Counted from the first letter of the stretch, positions 49,908-58,631 are shown. The stretch is DNA of 64,000 nucleotides from Sphingomonadales bacterium UBA6157 (GCA_002423025.1 DIUN01000026.1:57809-121808); one strand, 5' to 3'. A program made the numbers and translations. Notes: generated by a model from the letters alone, not told the origin.

Positions 49908-50204
49908 GTGACCGCTCAGCTGCCGCCGAAAGCCAAGATGCATCGAAGTTATTGCATGTTTTTGAATGGTGCGAAGTATAATCGCAATGTTGGCTGCAAA
50001 CTTCATGACAACGCCTACGGGAAATTTGGCGGCGGACGTGAGCGTGACCGCGCGCGGGCAGATCGCGCGCTGTACGACCATATGCGCGGGCAGCACGATC
50101 CGCTGGCCATCCCCGCCTATCTTTTTGTGCGGCTGTATGGCTGGCTTTATTTCAACTACCATGGGTTCCCCTGGCGCGGGCAACTCTTGCGGTTTCGCCC
50201 CTAG
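49908..50204 (+). CDS. Small phospholipase-A2-like protein (CxxHDxxY)
   Basis: A 98-residue protein with the sequence GCKLHDNAYGKFGGG. The C30-x-x-H33-D34-x-x-Y37 pattern matches the catalytic His-Asp and neighbouring residues of bacterial and secreted phospholipase A2 enzymes. A hydrophobic C-terminal segment (about 67-86, PLAIPAYLFVRLYGWLYFNY) could sit in a membrane. There is no signal peptide. The GTG at 49908 follows GGAAATGG at a workable distance; the internal ATG at 49938 (MHRSYCM) is an alternative start. Codon choice is regular throughout, which favours a real gene. Function as a phospholipase is inference from the motif alone. Confidence 0.6.
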   Translation: MTAQLPPKAKMHRSYCMFLNGAKYNRNVGCKLHDNAYGKFGGGRERDRARADRALYDHMRGQHDPLAIPAYLFVRLYGWLYFNYHGFPWRGQLLRFRP

Positions 50205-50235
50205 CTGCCCTTCCCGGTATCGCTCGCCCATGCGT

Positions 50236-50262
50236 ATGGTGTGGCCTGTTCACGCACACCAT
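50236..50262 (+). promoter_or_regulatory. Hairpin just upstream of the DUF2793 gene
   Basis: A perfect 8-bp inverted repeat (ATGGTGTG at 50236-50243, CACACCAT at 50255-50262) with an 11-nt loop ends 8 bp before the ATG at 50271 and directly before the GAGG that could bind the ribosome. It may mark the end of the upstream transcript or affect translation of the downstream gene. No T run is present. Confidence 0.35.
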
Positions 50263-50270
50263 GAGGCTTT

Positions 50271-51512
50271 ATGAGCGAGACGACACAGAATTTGGGCTTA
50301 CGCCTGCTGAGCACGGGTCAGGCACAAAAGGAAGTGACCATCAATGAAGCATTGGCAAGCATCGATGCGCTGCTGAATCGCGGGGCGGCGGATAAGGATC
50401 TGGCGACGCCTCCGGCCGAGCCCGATGCCGGTCTGCTCTATATTGTGGGGGCTGCAGCGACCGGTGACTGGGCAGGTCATGAGGGCGACATTGCGTATTA
50501 CGACCAGATCTGGCGGTTTGTGGCGCCCAATGAGGGCATGGTGCTGTGGGTGAACGACGAAGACGTCCTCTATGCCTATGATGGCAGCAATTGGGTCGTG
50601 GCCGGAAGTGGCGATTCCGTGACGCAGCTCGGGATTAACGCGACGGCGGATAGCGGTAATAAACTCACCGTTAAAAGCGACGCCGTACTTTTTGACCATA
50701 ATGGCGATCATAGCCGCGTGAAGGTCAATAAGGCGACCAGCAGCGATACGGCCAGCCATCTTTTTCAGGTGGGCTATTCCGGCCGCGCCGAATTCGGCCT
50801 GACGGGCGATGACCATTTCCACCTCAAAATGTCGCCTGACGGCACCAACTGGTATGAGGCATTGAGTGTCAGCAAGGATAATCTCGACGTTACTGTGCAG
50901 GGAGATATCGACGTCAAGGGCGGGCTGATGATCTTGGAGCATAATGTCAACCCGTTGATATTTTTCAACGTGCCCGGTGCCGATCCGTCTTCCAGCCGCT
51001 ACCGTATCTCGGTGACGGGGACGGGCATGATTTACCAGTCGCGTGACAGTAGCAACACCTTCATTGCCGACGATTACCTCATGGTGCGCGGCGCGCAAGG
51101 TGCCACACGGCATGATTACAAAATCAAGAACGTGACCGTGGTATCTATCCGTGAAGGGGAGCTACAACTCACCGGTGTGTTAAGCGCCAACGGGCTGGCC
51201 GCGAATGCCGGCGCCACCTTAACCATCGCTTCGGGAGTGGTGACGGCGACGCATTCGCGTCATCGCATCGATACGCAAGGCGCCGCCGCGGCGGACGATC
51301 TCGACACCATCAACGGTAGTCCGAAGGATGGGCAGTTACTCATCCTTAGCAGCGCGAATAACGGCCGCGACGTCACCGTGCGCAGCGGGGTCGGCAATAT
51401 TCAACTGGCAAGCAATTTAACCCTGTCGCATATGTACGATACATTAACGCTGATCTGGTCGAACAGCGATGCGAAATGGCTGGAGCTAAGCCGTTCGGAT
51501 AATGCCGCTTAA
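50271..51512 (+). CDS. DUF2793 protein (phage/gene-transfer-agent tail-like)
   Basis: A 413-residue protein. The N-terminal part (about 1-110, LGLRLLSTGQAQKEVTINEA, then DAGLLYIVG, GDWAGHEGDIAYY and WRFVAPNEGMVLWV) matches DUF2793, a domain found in phage tail and gene-transfer-agent proteins. The rest is rich in beta-type repeats with DSGNKLTVKSD, GRAEFGLTGDDHFHLKMSPD and SANGLAANAGATLTIASGV, as in tail fibres or head spikes. No other phage genes surround it. The gene ends 4 bp inside the convergent acyltransferase gene. A structural or receptor-binding role is inferred. Confidence 0.75.
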   Translation: MSETTQNLGLRLLSTGQAQKEVTINEALASIDALLNRGAADKDLATPPAEPDAGLLYIVGAAATGDWAGHEGDIAYYDQIWRFVAPNEGMVLWVNDEDVLYAYDGSNWVVAGSGDSVTQLGINATADSGNKLTVKSDAVLFDHNGDHSRVKVNKATSSDTASHLFQVGYSGRAEFGLTGDDHFHLKMSPDGTNWYEALSVSKDNLDVTVQGDIDVKGGLMILEHNVNPLIFFNVPGADPSSSRYRISVTGTGMIYQSRDSSNTFIADDYLMVRGAQGATRHDYKIKNVTVVSIREGELQLTGVLSANGLAANAGATLTIASGVVTATHSRHRIDTQGAAAADDLDTINGSPKDGQLLILSSANNGRDVTVRSGVGNIQLASNLTLSHMYDTLTLIWSNSDAKWLELSRSDNAA

Positions 51513-52189
51513 TCGGGGATGGGATCAGCAAGATTGCGTTGCCAGTTGATGCCGCGTTTGCAAATGGTGGCCGGATTACCGGCAATCGCTACATTGGTTT
51601 CGGCAAAGGCGCGGGTAACGACGGCATGGGCGCCGACGACGCAATCTCCGGCAATGGCCGCACCTTTGAGAAAGCAGGCATTAGTGCCTACCCATACATG
51701 GTCGCCAATGCGAATATCGCGTGGCGGATTGACACGCTGGCGCGTGTGCATGTCGTAGACCAGATGGGTGTCGGATGTATGGGCGGTAATGGCGCTGGCG
51801 AACAAACAATCCGTGCCGATATGAATGGCGGACTCCTGCTCGCTTAGAAACAGACTCACATTGCCATTGAAGAAACTGCGTGCGCCGATGCTTACCGCAT
51901 GGTGCGCGGCCAGCCCATCGGAACTGGGATAAATCGCGATGTTCAGCAGGCGGTTGACGATGATATCCTCCTCCAGCTCCACACTACAATGATTGCCAGT
52001 GATGGTGATGCGCAGCTCGCCAGCGCCTTTCAGCGGCCCGCGCAGGGTAACGCGGTTATGATCGCCCCGAACGGTAATAGCGACCTTTACCTTGTCAGCA
52101 TAGGCTTTGGGGACAGCAATTTCATTGCCGGTACCGGTGTGATTGATGATCGGATTTTCAACCACGAGGTGCTCCGCGTAGCTGGTCAT
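51509..52189 (-). CDS. Left-handed beta-helix acyltransferase
   Basis: A 226-residue hexapeptide-repeat acyltransferase. The C-terminal half carries the repeat pattern and active-site context IRIGDHVWVGTNACFLKGAA, IAGDCVVGAHAVVTRAF and AIAGNPATICKRG, as in serine or sugar O-acetyltransferases. The N-terminal half is a less regular beta-rich segment (KVAITVRGDHNRVTLRG). It probably acetylates a sugar or a nucleotide-sugar intermediate of the surface polymer. Its start ATG at 52189 lies 32 bp inside the upstream glf gene. The frame stays open beyond, but this start keeps the family fold. Confidence 0.82.
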   Translation of the reverse strand: MTSYAEHLVVENPIINHTGTGNEIAVPKAYADKVKVAITVRGDHNRVTLRGPLKGAGELRITITGNHCSVELEEDIIVNRLLNIAIYPSSDGLAAHHAVSIGARSFFNGNVSLFLSEQESAIHIGTDCLFASAITAHTSDTHLVYDMHTRQRVNPPRDIRIGDHVWVGTNACFLKGAAIAGDCVVGAHAVVTRAFAETNVAIAGNPATICKRGINWQRNLADPIPD

Positions 52190-53303
52190 AAAAATCCAGT
52201 GCGTTGCGAATGGTCGTTTCCATATTGATGTAACGGTATTGGCCCAGGCGACCGCCAAAATAGACGTTGGACAGCTCTTCTGCCTCTGCCTGATACCGGG
52301 CGTAAAGCGCGTTGTTGGTTTCATCGTTAATCGGATAATACGGATCATCCTCCGCACCGACGGCCTGGGGATACTCACGAACGATCAGGGTTTTGTCCTT
52401 TGGGTAGTCGCGGTCGATATGCAGATGGCGGTATTCGTATTGCCGGGTAAAGCCGACATCGGCACCTGGGAAGTTGATGACCGCCGTGCCCTGGTAATCT
52501 TCGTAGGGAAGCACTTCATGTTCGAATCGCAACCCGCGATATTCGAGTCTGCCGAATTTGAAATCGAAATAACGGTCGATCGGCCCGGTGAAAATTACCG
52601 TGTCGCCCGGCGCGACGACGCGGTCTTTCACCTTCAGGAAATCCTGGTTCAGATGCACCGTAATGTTCGGGTGATCGAGCATGCGCTCGAACATTTTCGT
52701 ATAGCCCTCATGCGGGATGCCCTGAAAGCGGGTGAAATAATAATTCTCATTATAATTATGGCGGAAGGGCAATTGCTTGACGATTTTGGCGGGTAAATCT
52801 TTCGGATCGCGGCCCCATTGTTTCGCCGTGTAGTCGCGCAGAAAGGCTTCATACAGGCGACGCCCGACCAGAACGATCGCTTGCTCCTCGAAATTTTTCG
52901 GATTGGCAAAATCAAAGCTGCCTTTATCTTTGGCGCGCTCGCTTTCGAGGAAGGCTTCGACCTCGAACGGTTTGAGGTTAAGGCCGAAGAACCCGTTGAT
53001 GGTCTCGAGGTTGATCGGCATTTGGTACAGCTTGCCATCGACACAGCTGAGTACCTGGTGGTGGTAGCCGTTCAATGCCGTGAACTGGCTGATATACTCC
53101 CACACCCGCATATCGGACGTGTTAAAGATATGCATGCCGTATTTGTGGTATTCGATGCCGGTTTCGGGGTCGATGCCGGAATAGCAACTGCCGCCGATAT
53201 GGTCTTTTCGCTCATAGATAATCACGGGCTCGTGCGATTGGCTGGCGAGGCGTTCGGCCAGCACGCAGCCATACAGGCCGGCACCGGCGATGTGGGTGGT
53301 CAT
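52158..53303 (-). CDS. glf: UDP-galactopyranose mutase
   Basis: A 381-residue flavoenzyme that converts UDP-galactopyranose to UDP-galactofuranose. The FAD-binding start is HIAGAGLYGCVLAERLA, followed by KDHIGGSCYSG, YHKYGMHIFNTSD, the catalytic-site segments YNENYYFTRFQGIPHEGY and FGGRLGQYRYINMET. Presence of glf predicts a galactofuranose residue in the surface polymer. It is coupled to the GT4 gene (4-bp overlap) and to the acyltransferase (32-bp overlap) in one transcript. Confidence 0.95.
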   Translation of the reverse strand: MTTHIAGAGLYGCVLAERLASQSHEPVIIYERKDHIGGSCYSGIDPETGIEYHKYGMHIFNTSDMRVWEYISQFTALNGYHHQVLSCVDGKLYQMPINLETINGFFGLNLKPFEVEAFLESERAKDKGSFDFANPKNFEEQAIVLVGRRLYEAFLRDYTAKQWGRDPKDLPAKIVKQLPFRHNYNENYYFTRFQGIPHEGYTKMFERMLDHPNITVHLNQDFLKVKDRVVAPGDTVIFTGPIDRYFDFKFGRLEYRGLRFEHEVLPYEDYQGTAVINFPGADVGFTRQYEYRHLHIDRDYPKDKTLIVREYPQAVGAEDDPYYPINDETNNALYARYQAEAEELSNVYFGGRLGQYRYINMETTIRNALDFYDQLRGAPRG

Positions 53304-54529
53304 AGCTGGTAGTCCTTATGAATCGTGGTAATTAAATCGAGATAGCGGCGGGCGAAATCCGCCGGGGTGAATTCCGCTGCATATAGCGCAGCATTGGCCT
53401 CGCCCATGCGCTGACGAGTGGCGGGGGAGGCATCGCGAAGGGCGAGAATAGACTGGGCCAGCGCCGGTGCATCGCCGGGCGGGAAGAACGCTATACCCTC
53501 GCTTTTCCCGTGAAAATACGTATTGCCGCCAACATCACTCATCACCAGTGCGGTGCCCAGTGAAAGCACTTCGAGCGTTACCAGATCGAAATAGGCCTGC
53601 GGCCCGGCAGAAAGATACACATCGCCGGCGTGAATGACGCTACCGGGATCGTCAGTGAAGCCGATATCGACCCAACGTGCGTCGGCGGGCGGGGTTACAT
53701 TGCCCTTTGCCCCGGCGACAAGAAATTTCACGTTCACGCCGTTGTTCCACAGTAGCCTGGCGGCCTCGGTAATGGTGTCGAAGCCGCGTACCTTGAGCTG
53801 GTTGCCGACATAGGTAACCACGAAATCATCGGGCGACAACCCATAGTAACTGCGGACGAGCTCGGGGGGCTTGGGGGCATCGAGGGGGGTCGAGCCGGTG
53901 ATAATATAACGAATGTCCTTGTCCTTGATGAGGCCCTCGAATTCATCCCAGAGGAAATAACCGTCCATCGCTTCTTTACAGGGAAAAATGAGGATGTCGC
54001 TTTTCTGGATGGCCTCGCGGTCGCGTGCTTTAAAGCGCGCGAACAGTTCGGCATATTCGGCCGGACGCGCTTTGAAAGCACTCTGCATCCAGTTCTCGTC
54101 CTGCATCATATGGTGCGGAATCGCGTCGTGCGTGGTGAGCATTTTGAGAATTTTTCGTGAACCGAAGCGGCGGCGCAAGTAGTGATCCACATACGGCACG
54201 TTATACACGCCATGGATGGCGATGGATTGGATATCGTTGCCAATCTGCCGGGCGATATCGCTCGGTAATCGCAAACTATTCCAGCGCCGCGCGGCAAAAA
54301 GAAATTCATGAATGTTCGCCCGGCGCTTGTTCACTGCATACGCCATTTTATGCAACACGCGCGGCTGGACTTTATTGAAGTTCAGGTAGTCCGACGTGGG
54401 CGCAAGAAAGCGGATGCGATCATCGACGGAGATACCCGCCTCCGAAAACCCTTCGCGCAGGCGCGAGGTATAGCCGACGGTGCCGCCTTTGCGTAGCTTG
54501 TATGACTGATGGATGTGGACATAATGCAT
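53300..54529 (-). CDS. GT4-type glycosyltransferase
   Basis: A 409-residue GT-B glycosyltransferase. The C-terminal nucleotide-sugar domain has VVTYVGNQLKVRGFDTITEA, KFLVAGAKGN, DVYLSAGPQAYFDLVTLEVL (the E-x7-E-type region with EVLSLGTALV) and GIAFFPPGDAPALAQSI. The donor and acceptor sugars are unknown; neighbouring glf makes UDP-galactofuranose a candidate donor. Its ATG overlaps the TylF-like gene's stop by one base (TGATG) and its stop overlaps the glf start. Confidence 0.88.
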   Translation of the reverse strand: MHYVHIHQSYKLRKGGTVGYTSRLREGFSEAGISVDDRIRFLAPTSDYLNFNKVQPRVLHKMAYAVNKRRANIHEFLFAARRWNSLRLPSDIARQIGNDIQSIAIHGVYNVPYVDHYLRRRFGSRKILKMLTTHDAIPHHMMQDENWMQSAFKARPAEYAELFARFKARDREAIQKSDILIFPCKEAMDGYFLWDEFEGLIKDKDIRYIITGSTPLDAPKPPELVRSYYGLSPDDFVVTYVGNQLKVRGFDTITEAARLLWNNGVNVKFLVAGAKGNVTPPADARWVDIGFTDDPGSVIHAGDVYLSAGPQAYFDLVTLEVLSLGTALVMSDVGGNTYFHGKSEGIAFFPPGDAPALAQSILALRDASPATRQRMGEANAALYAAEFTPADFARRYLDLITTIHKDYQL

Positions 54530-55350
54530 CAGCGTTTTTTCTTGGCTGTCATGCGCACGGCATATTGAGTTTCGCGATAATAAAGGGGAATGAAATCAAG
54601 ATGAGCGGCGCTTAGAAATTCCATGAAGGCCTGATGCTCTCCCTGCTGCCATTTACGGTAACCGAAATATTCATCGAAAAGGATAATCGTATCCGCCACG
54701 ATGCGATCGCCGAGATGGTCGAAAATCGTTTTCGCCGAGCTATAGAGGTCGGAATCGATATGCAGGAAGGCGACAGGGGAAGTTTCCTTGTGCACGAAAT
54801 CCGGCAGGGTATCGGTGAACCATCCTTTATAGAGCTTCACATTCTTCGCCACAGCCGGCAGGGTATCGAGCTTGAAACTGCCTTTATCAAAGACCGCTTT
54901 CGGATCGTGACCTGACCATAGTTCGGGCAATCCTTCGAAGCTGTCGAATCCGTGTACGGTGTGGGTCTCGAAGCGGCGAGCAATCTGGTTGATGGTCACG
55001 GCCTTATACACGCCGAACTCCATTAACAGGCCCAGTTGTGGGTCCACCTGCTCCAGGGTTTTTTGCAGCAGCATGCCCCGATTGGGAATATATTCCGCCA
55101 CTGCCGCATGTTCCCGGATATAGGCAAGGGAACTTGCCACCGCTTCCTCCTGCAAGCCGCGGGCGAAGAGATGCTCGGCGGCGAGCTGTTTTTTATCGAG
55201 TTGCTGCAAGGCCTCCGGAATAGCTGCTATCCCATCGATAAGCGGCTTCAGGTCGCCCGGCCGCGTTAACTCGTTCAGGGGGGCCAGGCTGGTTTGTACG
55301 TGCTGCAGCAATACGGTGTGCGCCGGTACATTCGCCAGCTGGGTTTCCAT
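54529..55350 (-). CDS. TylF/macrocin O-methyltransferase-like enzyme
   Basis: A 273-residue SAM-dependent O-methyltransferase of the TylF family. It shows LLMEFGVYKAVTINQIARRF (SAM-binding motif), FLHIDSDLYSSAKTIFDHLG, and IILFDEYFGYRKWQQGEHQA with the metal-binding acidic cluster. An N-terminal helical stretch of about 90 residues precedes the fold. It likely methylates a hydroxyl of a sugar in the surface polymer. The start ATG at 55350 is chosen over the open upstream frame, which would run into the divergent FkbM gene. Confidence 0.85.
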   Translation of the reverse strand: METQLANVPAHTVLLQHVQTSLAPLNELTRPGDLKPLIDGIAAIPEALQQLDKKQLAAEHLFARGLQEEAVASSLAYIREHAAVAEYIPNRGMLLQKTLEQVDPQLGLLMEFGVYKAVTINQIARRFETHTVHGFDSFEGLPELWSGHDPKAVFDKGSFKLDTLPAVAKNVKLYKGWFTDTLPDFVHKETSPVAFLHIDSDLYSSAKTIFDHLGDRIVADTIILFDEYFGYRKWQQGEHQAFMEFLSAAHLDFIPLYYRETQYAVRMTAKKKR

Positions 55351-55458
55351 AGCGGGCGGATTTGCCTGAGCTTTTGTTATTTGGTGTAGGGGCTGTGACG
55401 GAATAAAATGCCTTGCCGAAACGGCGGAATGCGATACCCTGCCCTTACGGAGATAAGC

Positions 55459-56256
55459 ATGAATTTTGTCGGGCATCCCACGGCGGAGCAGGTCACGGAA
55501 TATTGCCGCCAGGCATGGGTGAGCAAAAAGCCACCGCACGCCAACTTCACCTTCTTCCAGCATTACAGGGAAGAAGAAGGCCTGTTCCTCGATATTGGCG
55601 CGCATGCGGGGCAGAGCGTCGCTTACCTGGCCCAGACCCTGCCGCGCGTTTCGATGGTGGCTTTCGAGCCAAATCCGCTGTTCCAGCCCTGCCGCGATTT
55701 CCTGCTTGCCCAACTGCCCGGCAGGCTCACCTGGTACGACTTTGCCGTCGGCGCGGAAGCGACAACGGCGCAACTGCATGTACCTCGCGTTTCCGGCAAT
55801 GTAACATTTGCACCCACCGTGGCGACGCCCCTTGGGCCTTCGTCGCGCGCCAGCCTCTCCGAGCGGCAGGTGCAAAAAGGCGGGGTACTCGATTCCCTGA
55901 AGCGCCACCGGGAAGATCCGGTGATCGAGTTTGAACATCTGGAAGTGCCGGTCAAGTCGGTGGATGCGCTCGGCCTGTTGCCCCGCTTCGCTAAAATCGA
56001 TGTCGAAGGCTTCGAGTTTGAAGTGCTGCAAGGCATGCGGCAAACACTGGCGCGCTCCATGCCCATCCTGATGATCGAGAAGAACGAACATGAGCCCGTA
56101 ATTGCCTTCCTCGAGAGCATCGATTACCAAAGCTTCTCTTACATTGAGGGGGCGCTCTACCCCTTCCACATCCGGCCCGACGTCAATGACATCTTTTTCC
56201 TGAGCGCGCGGGATGTCGCCTCGCTGCAGTCGCACGGCCTACATTTGAAGTCCTAG
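55459..56256 (+). CDS. FkbM family methyltransferase
   Basis: A 265-residue SAM-dependent methyltransferase of the FkbM family. The SAM motif is GLFLDIGAHAGQSVAYLAQT, followed by VAFEPNPLFQPCRDF, FAKIDVEGFEFEVLQGM and LMIEKNEHEP. Members methylate sugar hydroxyls in polysaccharides and glycolipids. The ATG at 55459 follows GGAGATAAGC, which decides this start over the frame opening at 55408. It is transcribed against the flanking capsule genes, with a 108-bp divergent gap to the TylF-like gene, and ends 7 bp before the convergent fusion gene. Confidence 0.87.
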   Translation: MNFVGHPTAEQVTEYCRQAWVSKKPPHANFTFFQHYREEEGLFLDIGAHAGQSVAYLAQTLPRVSMVAFEPNPLFQPCRDFLLAQLPGRLTWYDFAVGAEATTAQLHVPRVSGNVTFAPTVATPLGPSSRASLSERQVQKGGVLDSLKRHREDPVIEFEHLEVPVKSVDALGLLPRFAKIDVEGFEFEVLQGMRQTLARSMPILMIEKNEHEPVIAFLESIDYQSFSYIEGALYPFHIRPDVNDIFFLSARDVASLQSHGLHLKS

Positions 56257-56263
56257 GGCTACT

Positions 56264-58531
56264 TTAGCGATGCGGCGTGAAAGCGGCTGCACAGGCGCGG
56301 ATCACGCGGTGTTTGCTATCCCGGCAATATTCATGCGGCAGCAGGATGAGTTTGCGACTGCGCGCATAGGTTTTTTCCGGCAGGAGTTGCCTCAGCGCCC
56401 ATAAGATCGGCTGGGTGGTGAGCATGGGCTTCGGGAATGCTGTCGCCGGGAGCACCGGGCTGGGTGTTTTAGGCACCGAGCGCCCCGCCCCGGCGGGACG
56501 CACTTTATGCATCTGGATGCTGCGGGCGAAGGGCAGGTAGTGCGGTGAATCGAACGGAATCGGCGCGGCGCGGCGATGCAGCGCGTAGCATTCCACCACG
56601 CCGCCGATGCGCCAGCGCAGCTCGCGAAATAACACGCGGTAGGTGCGGGTGAAGCGGCGGCCCTCAGTGTCGCGTAGCTGCCGTACGCTTGATGTGCCGA
56701 AGGAATAGACCGTGAAACGCAGGTAATGCAGGAAGCGCAGCATCGTTTCGCGCGCGGGCAGTGGCAGAGCCTTCAGCCCGGCCAGCACTTCGTCGCCACG
56801 TTGCACTTTGCGGTTCAGGGCGGGATGACTGTAGAACGCCTCGCCCGCATGGAAGCAGGGTTTGCCGAACATCATCGCCAGCACGCCCACACCGGAATTG
56901 ACCAGCAACACGGCCGAAGCGGCGGCAAGGCAATCATGCACATGCGTATGGTTATCCAGCACCACGGCATGCTCGATCTCGGGAATAGCATCCTCCAGCG
57001 GATGTTTTTTGATGACCATGCACCAATCGCGCGGCAGGCGGCGCGCCACTTCGTTGCACAGCCGCACAAAGCCCTCCATGCCGCCGATGGATTCAGCGAA
57101 ATAACGGATCACCGTATCATTGGGGCGCTGTAGAGGAACAAACAGTATTTTCTTGCCGACGAGTCCGTATTTTTGGCGCAACGCATCGGAGCCAAGGCGC
57201 GCGCCGTTTTGCTCGAGCGTGTCGTCAGAATGGATGGTTTGCTCGATGTAGTCAAGCGTGGCTGCTTGTTGCGCCGCCTCAAGCGGGTGGTTCCAATGGC
57301 GCTCGTGGTAAGTGTCGCTATCGGCGTTGAAACCGTTTTCGTCGAAGAACCAGCTATCTGGCAGCGCCCCGCGCTCGTAGACGAGGTAGGGCTTCTTCTG
57401 TTCACGCACCGCGCGATAGAGCGATAACCGATGCTCGTTGCCATAGGGATTATGGAACAGGGTGAGTTCGATTGACGCTTCCTCGATGTAGTTTAGCAGA
57501 TCTTCCGGCGTATCGAACGTGGAGGGGTTGCGGCAGATCATGTCGCCGAGCAGTGGCAAGGCCTGGCGGATGCTGGCAAAGGTGATGGAATCATGCTTGT
57601 CCATCATCAGCACTTTGCGCGGATGCTGTCGGTTCGGCAGCGGGAACGGTTCCTTAGCTTCCTGATCGAACTGCTTGAGCGTTTTAATCAGCAGCGCACG
57701 GTTGCTATGGTTTTTTCCCTGATACGCCTTGCCCGGCGAGGGGTGCCACAGATGGAACAGCACCAGCCCGGCATGCAGCTGCGGGTAGCCGAACATCGCG
57801 TAGTAGGAGCGCAGGCCGGTATATTCATAATGCCGCCAGGTGAGCGGGTCGTAATAAAAATTCCACGGTTTATGGTAGGTATTGGCATACCAGGCCAACC
57901 GGTTCATTAACTCGAAATCCTCGAACCCGTGGCCGATAAAATCGGCCCGATGGCCGCCGGTCGAAAGATAATGCAGGCGATGAACCAGGATACAGGAGGA
58001 GGAGGGTGCGACGTTGAGATAGAACAGGTCATCCTGCGCGTAATATTTTTGCAGGTATACCGGTGCGCGTTGCTCTGCGTCCATTGCCAAGAACGGTTCG
58101 TTCGTGTCTTCTTTCAGATAAAACACGGGAATGGTGTGAATCTCCGTGGTGTAACGTCCCTCATGCGGCAGGGTTTTTTCGTTGACAAGGCGGCGGTAAA
58201 AGCTCGGCGCGCCCACTAGGTCGATATCGTGGAACATAATGAAATCGCCGTGCGCATGCATGGCGCCAAAATCGCGTGCGGATCCGATGGAGAATGGCTC
58301 ACCCAACGTATCGTGGTAGAGGTAGGTCACGCCGTCGGGCAAGGCGGCGCGCAACTCGGCGCTATATTCCGGCTGGCTGCCGGAATCGACGATCACACAT
58401 TCGATATCCGCATGTGCGAGTGGGCCATCCAACACATGGGCAATACGTTCAAGAATATAGGGTGTATGCGGCGTTAGTCGTATCGGGAAAATGAGTGATA
58501 ATCGTACCGATGTTGCAGCATTTCCAGACAT
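56264..58531 (-). CDS. Bifunctional capsule protein: GT2 glycosyltransferase fused to a capsule-synthesis (KpsS/KpsC-like) domain
   Basis: A 755-residue two-domain protein. Residues about 1-290 form a GT-A (GT2) domain: RLSLIFPIRLTPHTPYILER, CVIVDSGSQ, the metal-binding HDIDL (101-105) and the acceptor-site GHGFEDFELMNRL (200-212), similar to chondroitin-polymerase-type transferases. From about 305 a second, capsule-synthesis domain follows, with VLMMDKHDSITFASI, KILFVPLQRPNDTVIRYF, WCMVIKKHPLEDAIPEI and VLLVNSGVGVLAMMFGKPC, as in the Kdo-transferase-related family PF05159. A basic tail follows. It is a candidate capsule polymerase or linker-elongating enzyme. It begins 100 bp after kpsE on the same strand. 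Confidence 0.82.
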   Translation of the reverse strand: MSGNAATSVRLSLIFPIRLTPHTPYILERIAHVLDGPLAHADIECVIVDSGSQPEYSAELRAALPDGVTYLYHDTLGEPFSIGSARDFGAMHAHGDFIMFHDIDLVGAPSFYRRLVNEKTLPHEGRYTTEIHTIPVFYLKEDTNEPFLAMDAEQRAPVYLQKYYAQDDLFYLNVAPSSSCILVHRLHYLSTGGHRADFIGHGFEDFELMNRLAWYANTYHKPWNFYYDPLTWRHYEYTGLRSYYAMFGYPQLHAGLVLFHLWHPSPGKAYQGKNHSNRALLIKTLKQFDQEAKEPFPLPNRQHPRKVLMMDKHDSITFASIRQALPLLGDMICRNPSTFDTPEDLLNYIEEASIELTLFHNPYGNEHRLSLYRAVREQKKPYLVYERGALPDSWFFDENGFNADSDTYHERHWNHPLEAAQQAATLDYIEQTIHSDDTLEQNGARLGSDALRQKYGLVGKKILFVPLQRPNDTVIRYFAESIGGMEGFVRLCNEVARRLPRDWCMVIKKHPLEDAIPEIEHAVVLDNHTHVHDCLAAASAVLLVNSGVGVLAMMFGKPCFHAGEAFYSHPALNRKVQRGDEVLAGLKALPLPARETMLRFLHYLRFTVYSFGTSSVRQLRDTEGRRFTRTYRVLFRELRWRIGGVVECYALHRRAAPIPFDSPHYLPFARSIQMHKVRPAGAGRSVPKTPSPVLPATAFPKPMLTTQPILWALRQLLPEKTYARSRKLILLPHEYCRDSKHRVIRACAAAFTPHR

Positions 58532-58631
58532 TTCATCCCCTAAAGACTTTTTACGGTCAAATTCAATAAATTCAATATCGCATGGGGGTTGTGCGGGTCA
58601 AGAAGTAGCTGACTGCAGATGAGTCGACCTG

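Noticed and set aside
49830..50231. Alternative minus-strand gene over the phospholipase-like gene
   Set aside because: The minus-strand frame has no family-like motif, whereas the plus-strand frame carries the CxxHDxxY motif and a GTG with a ribosome site.
50271..51512. Part of a prophage
   Set aside because: Neighbours are polysaccharide and lipid genes; there are no capsid, portal, terminase, integrase or lysis genes in the window.
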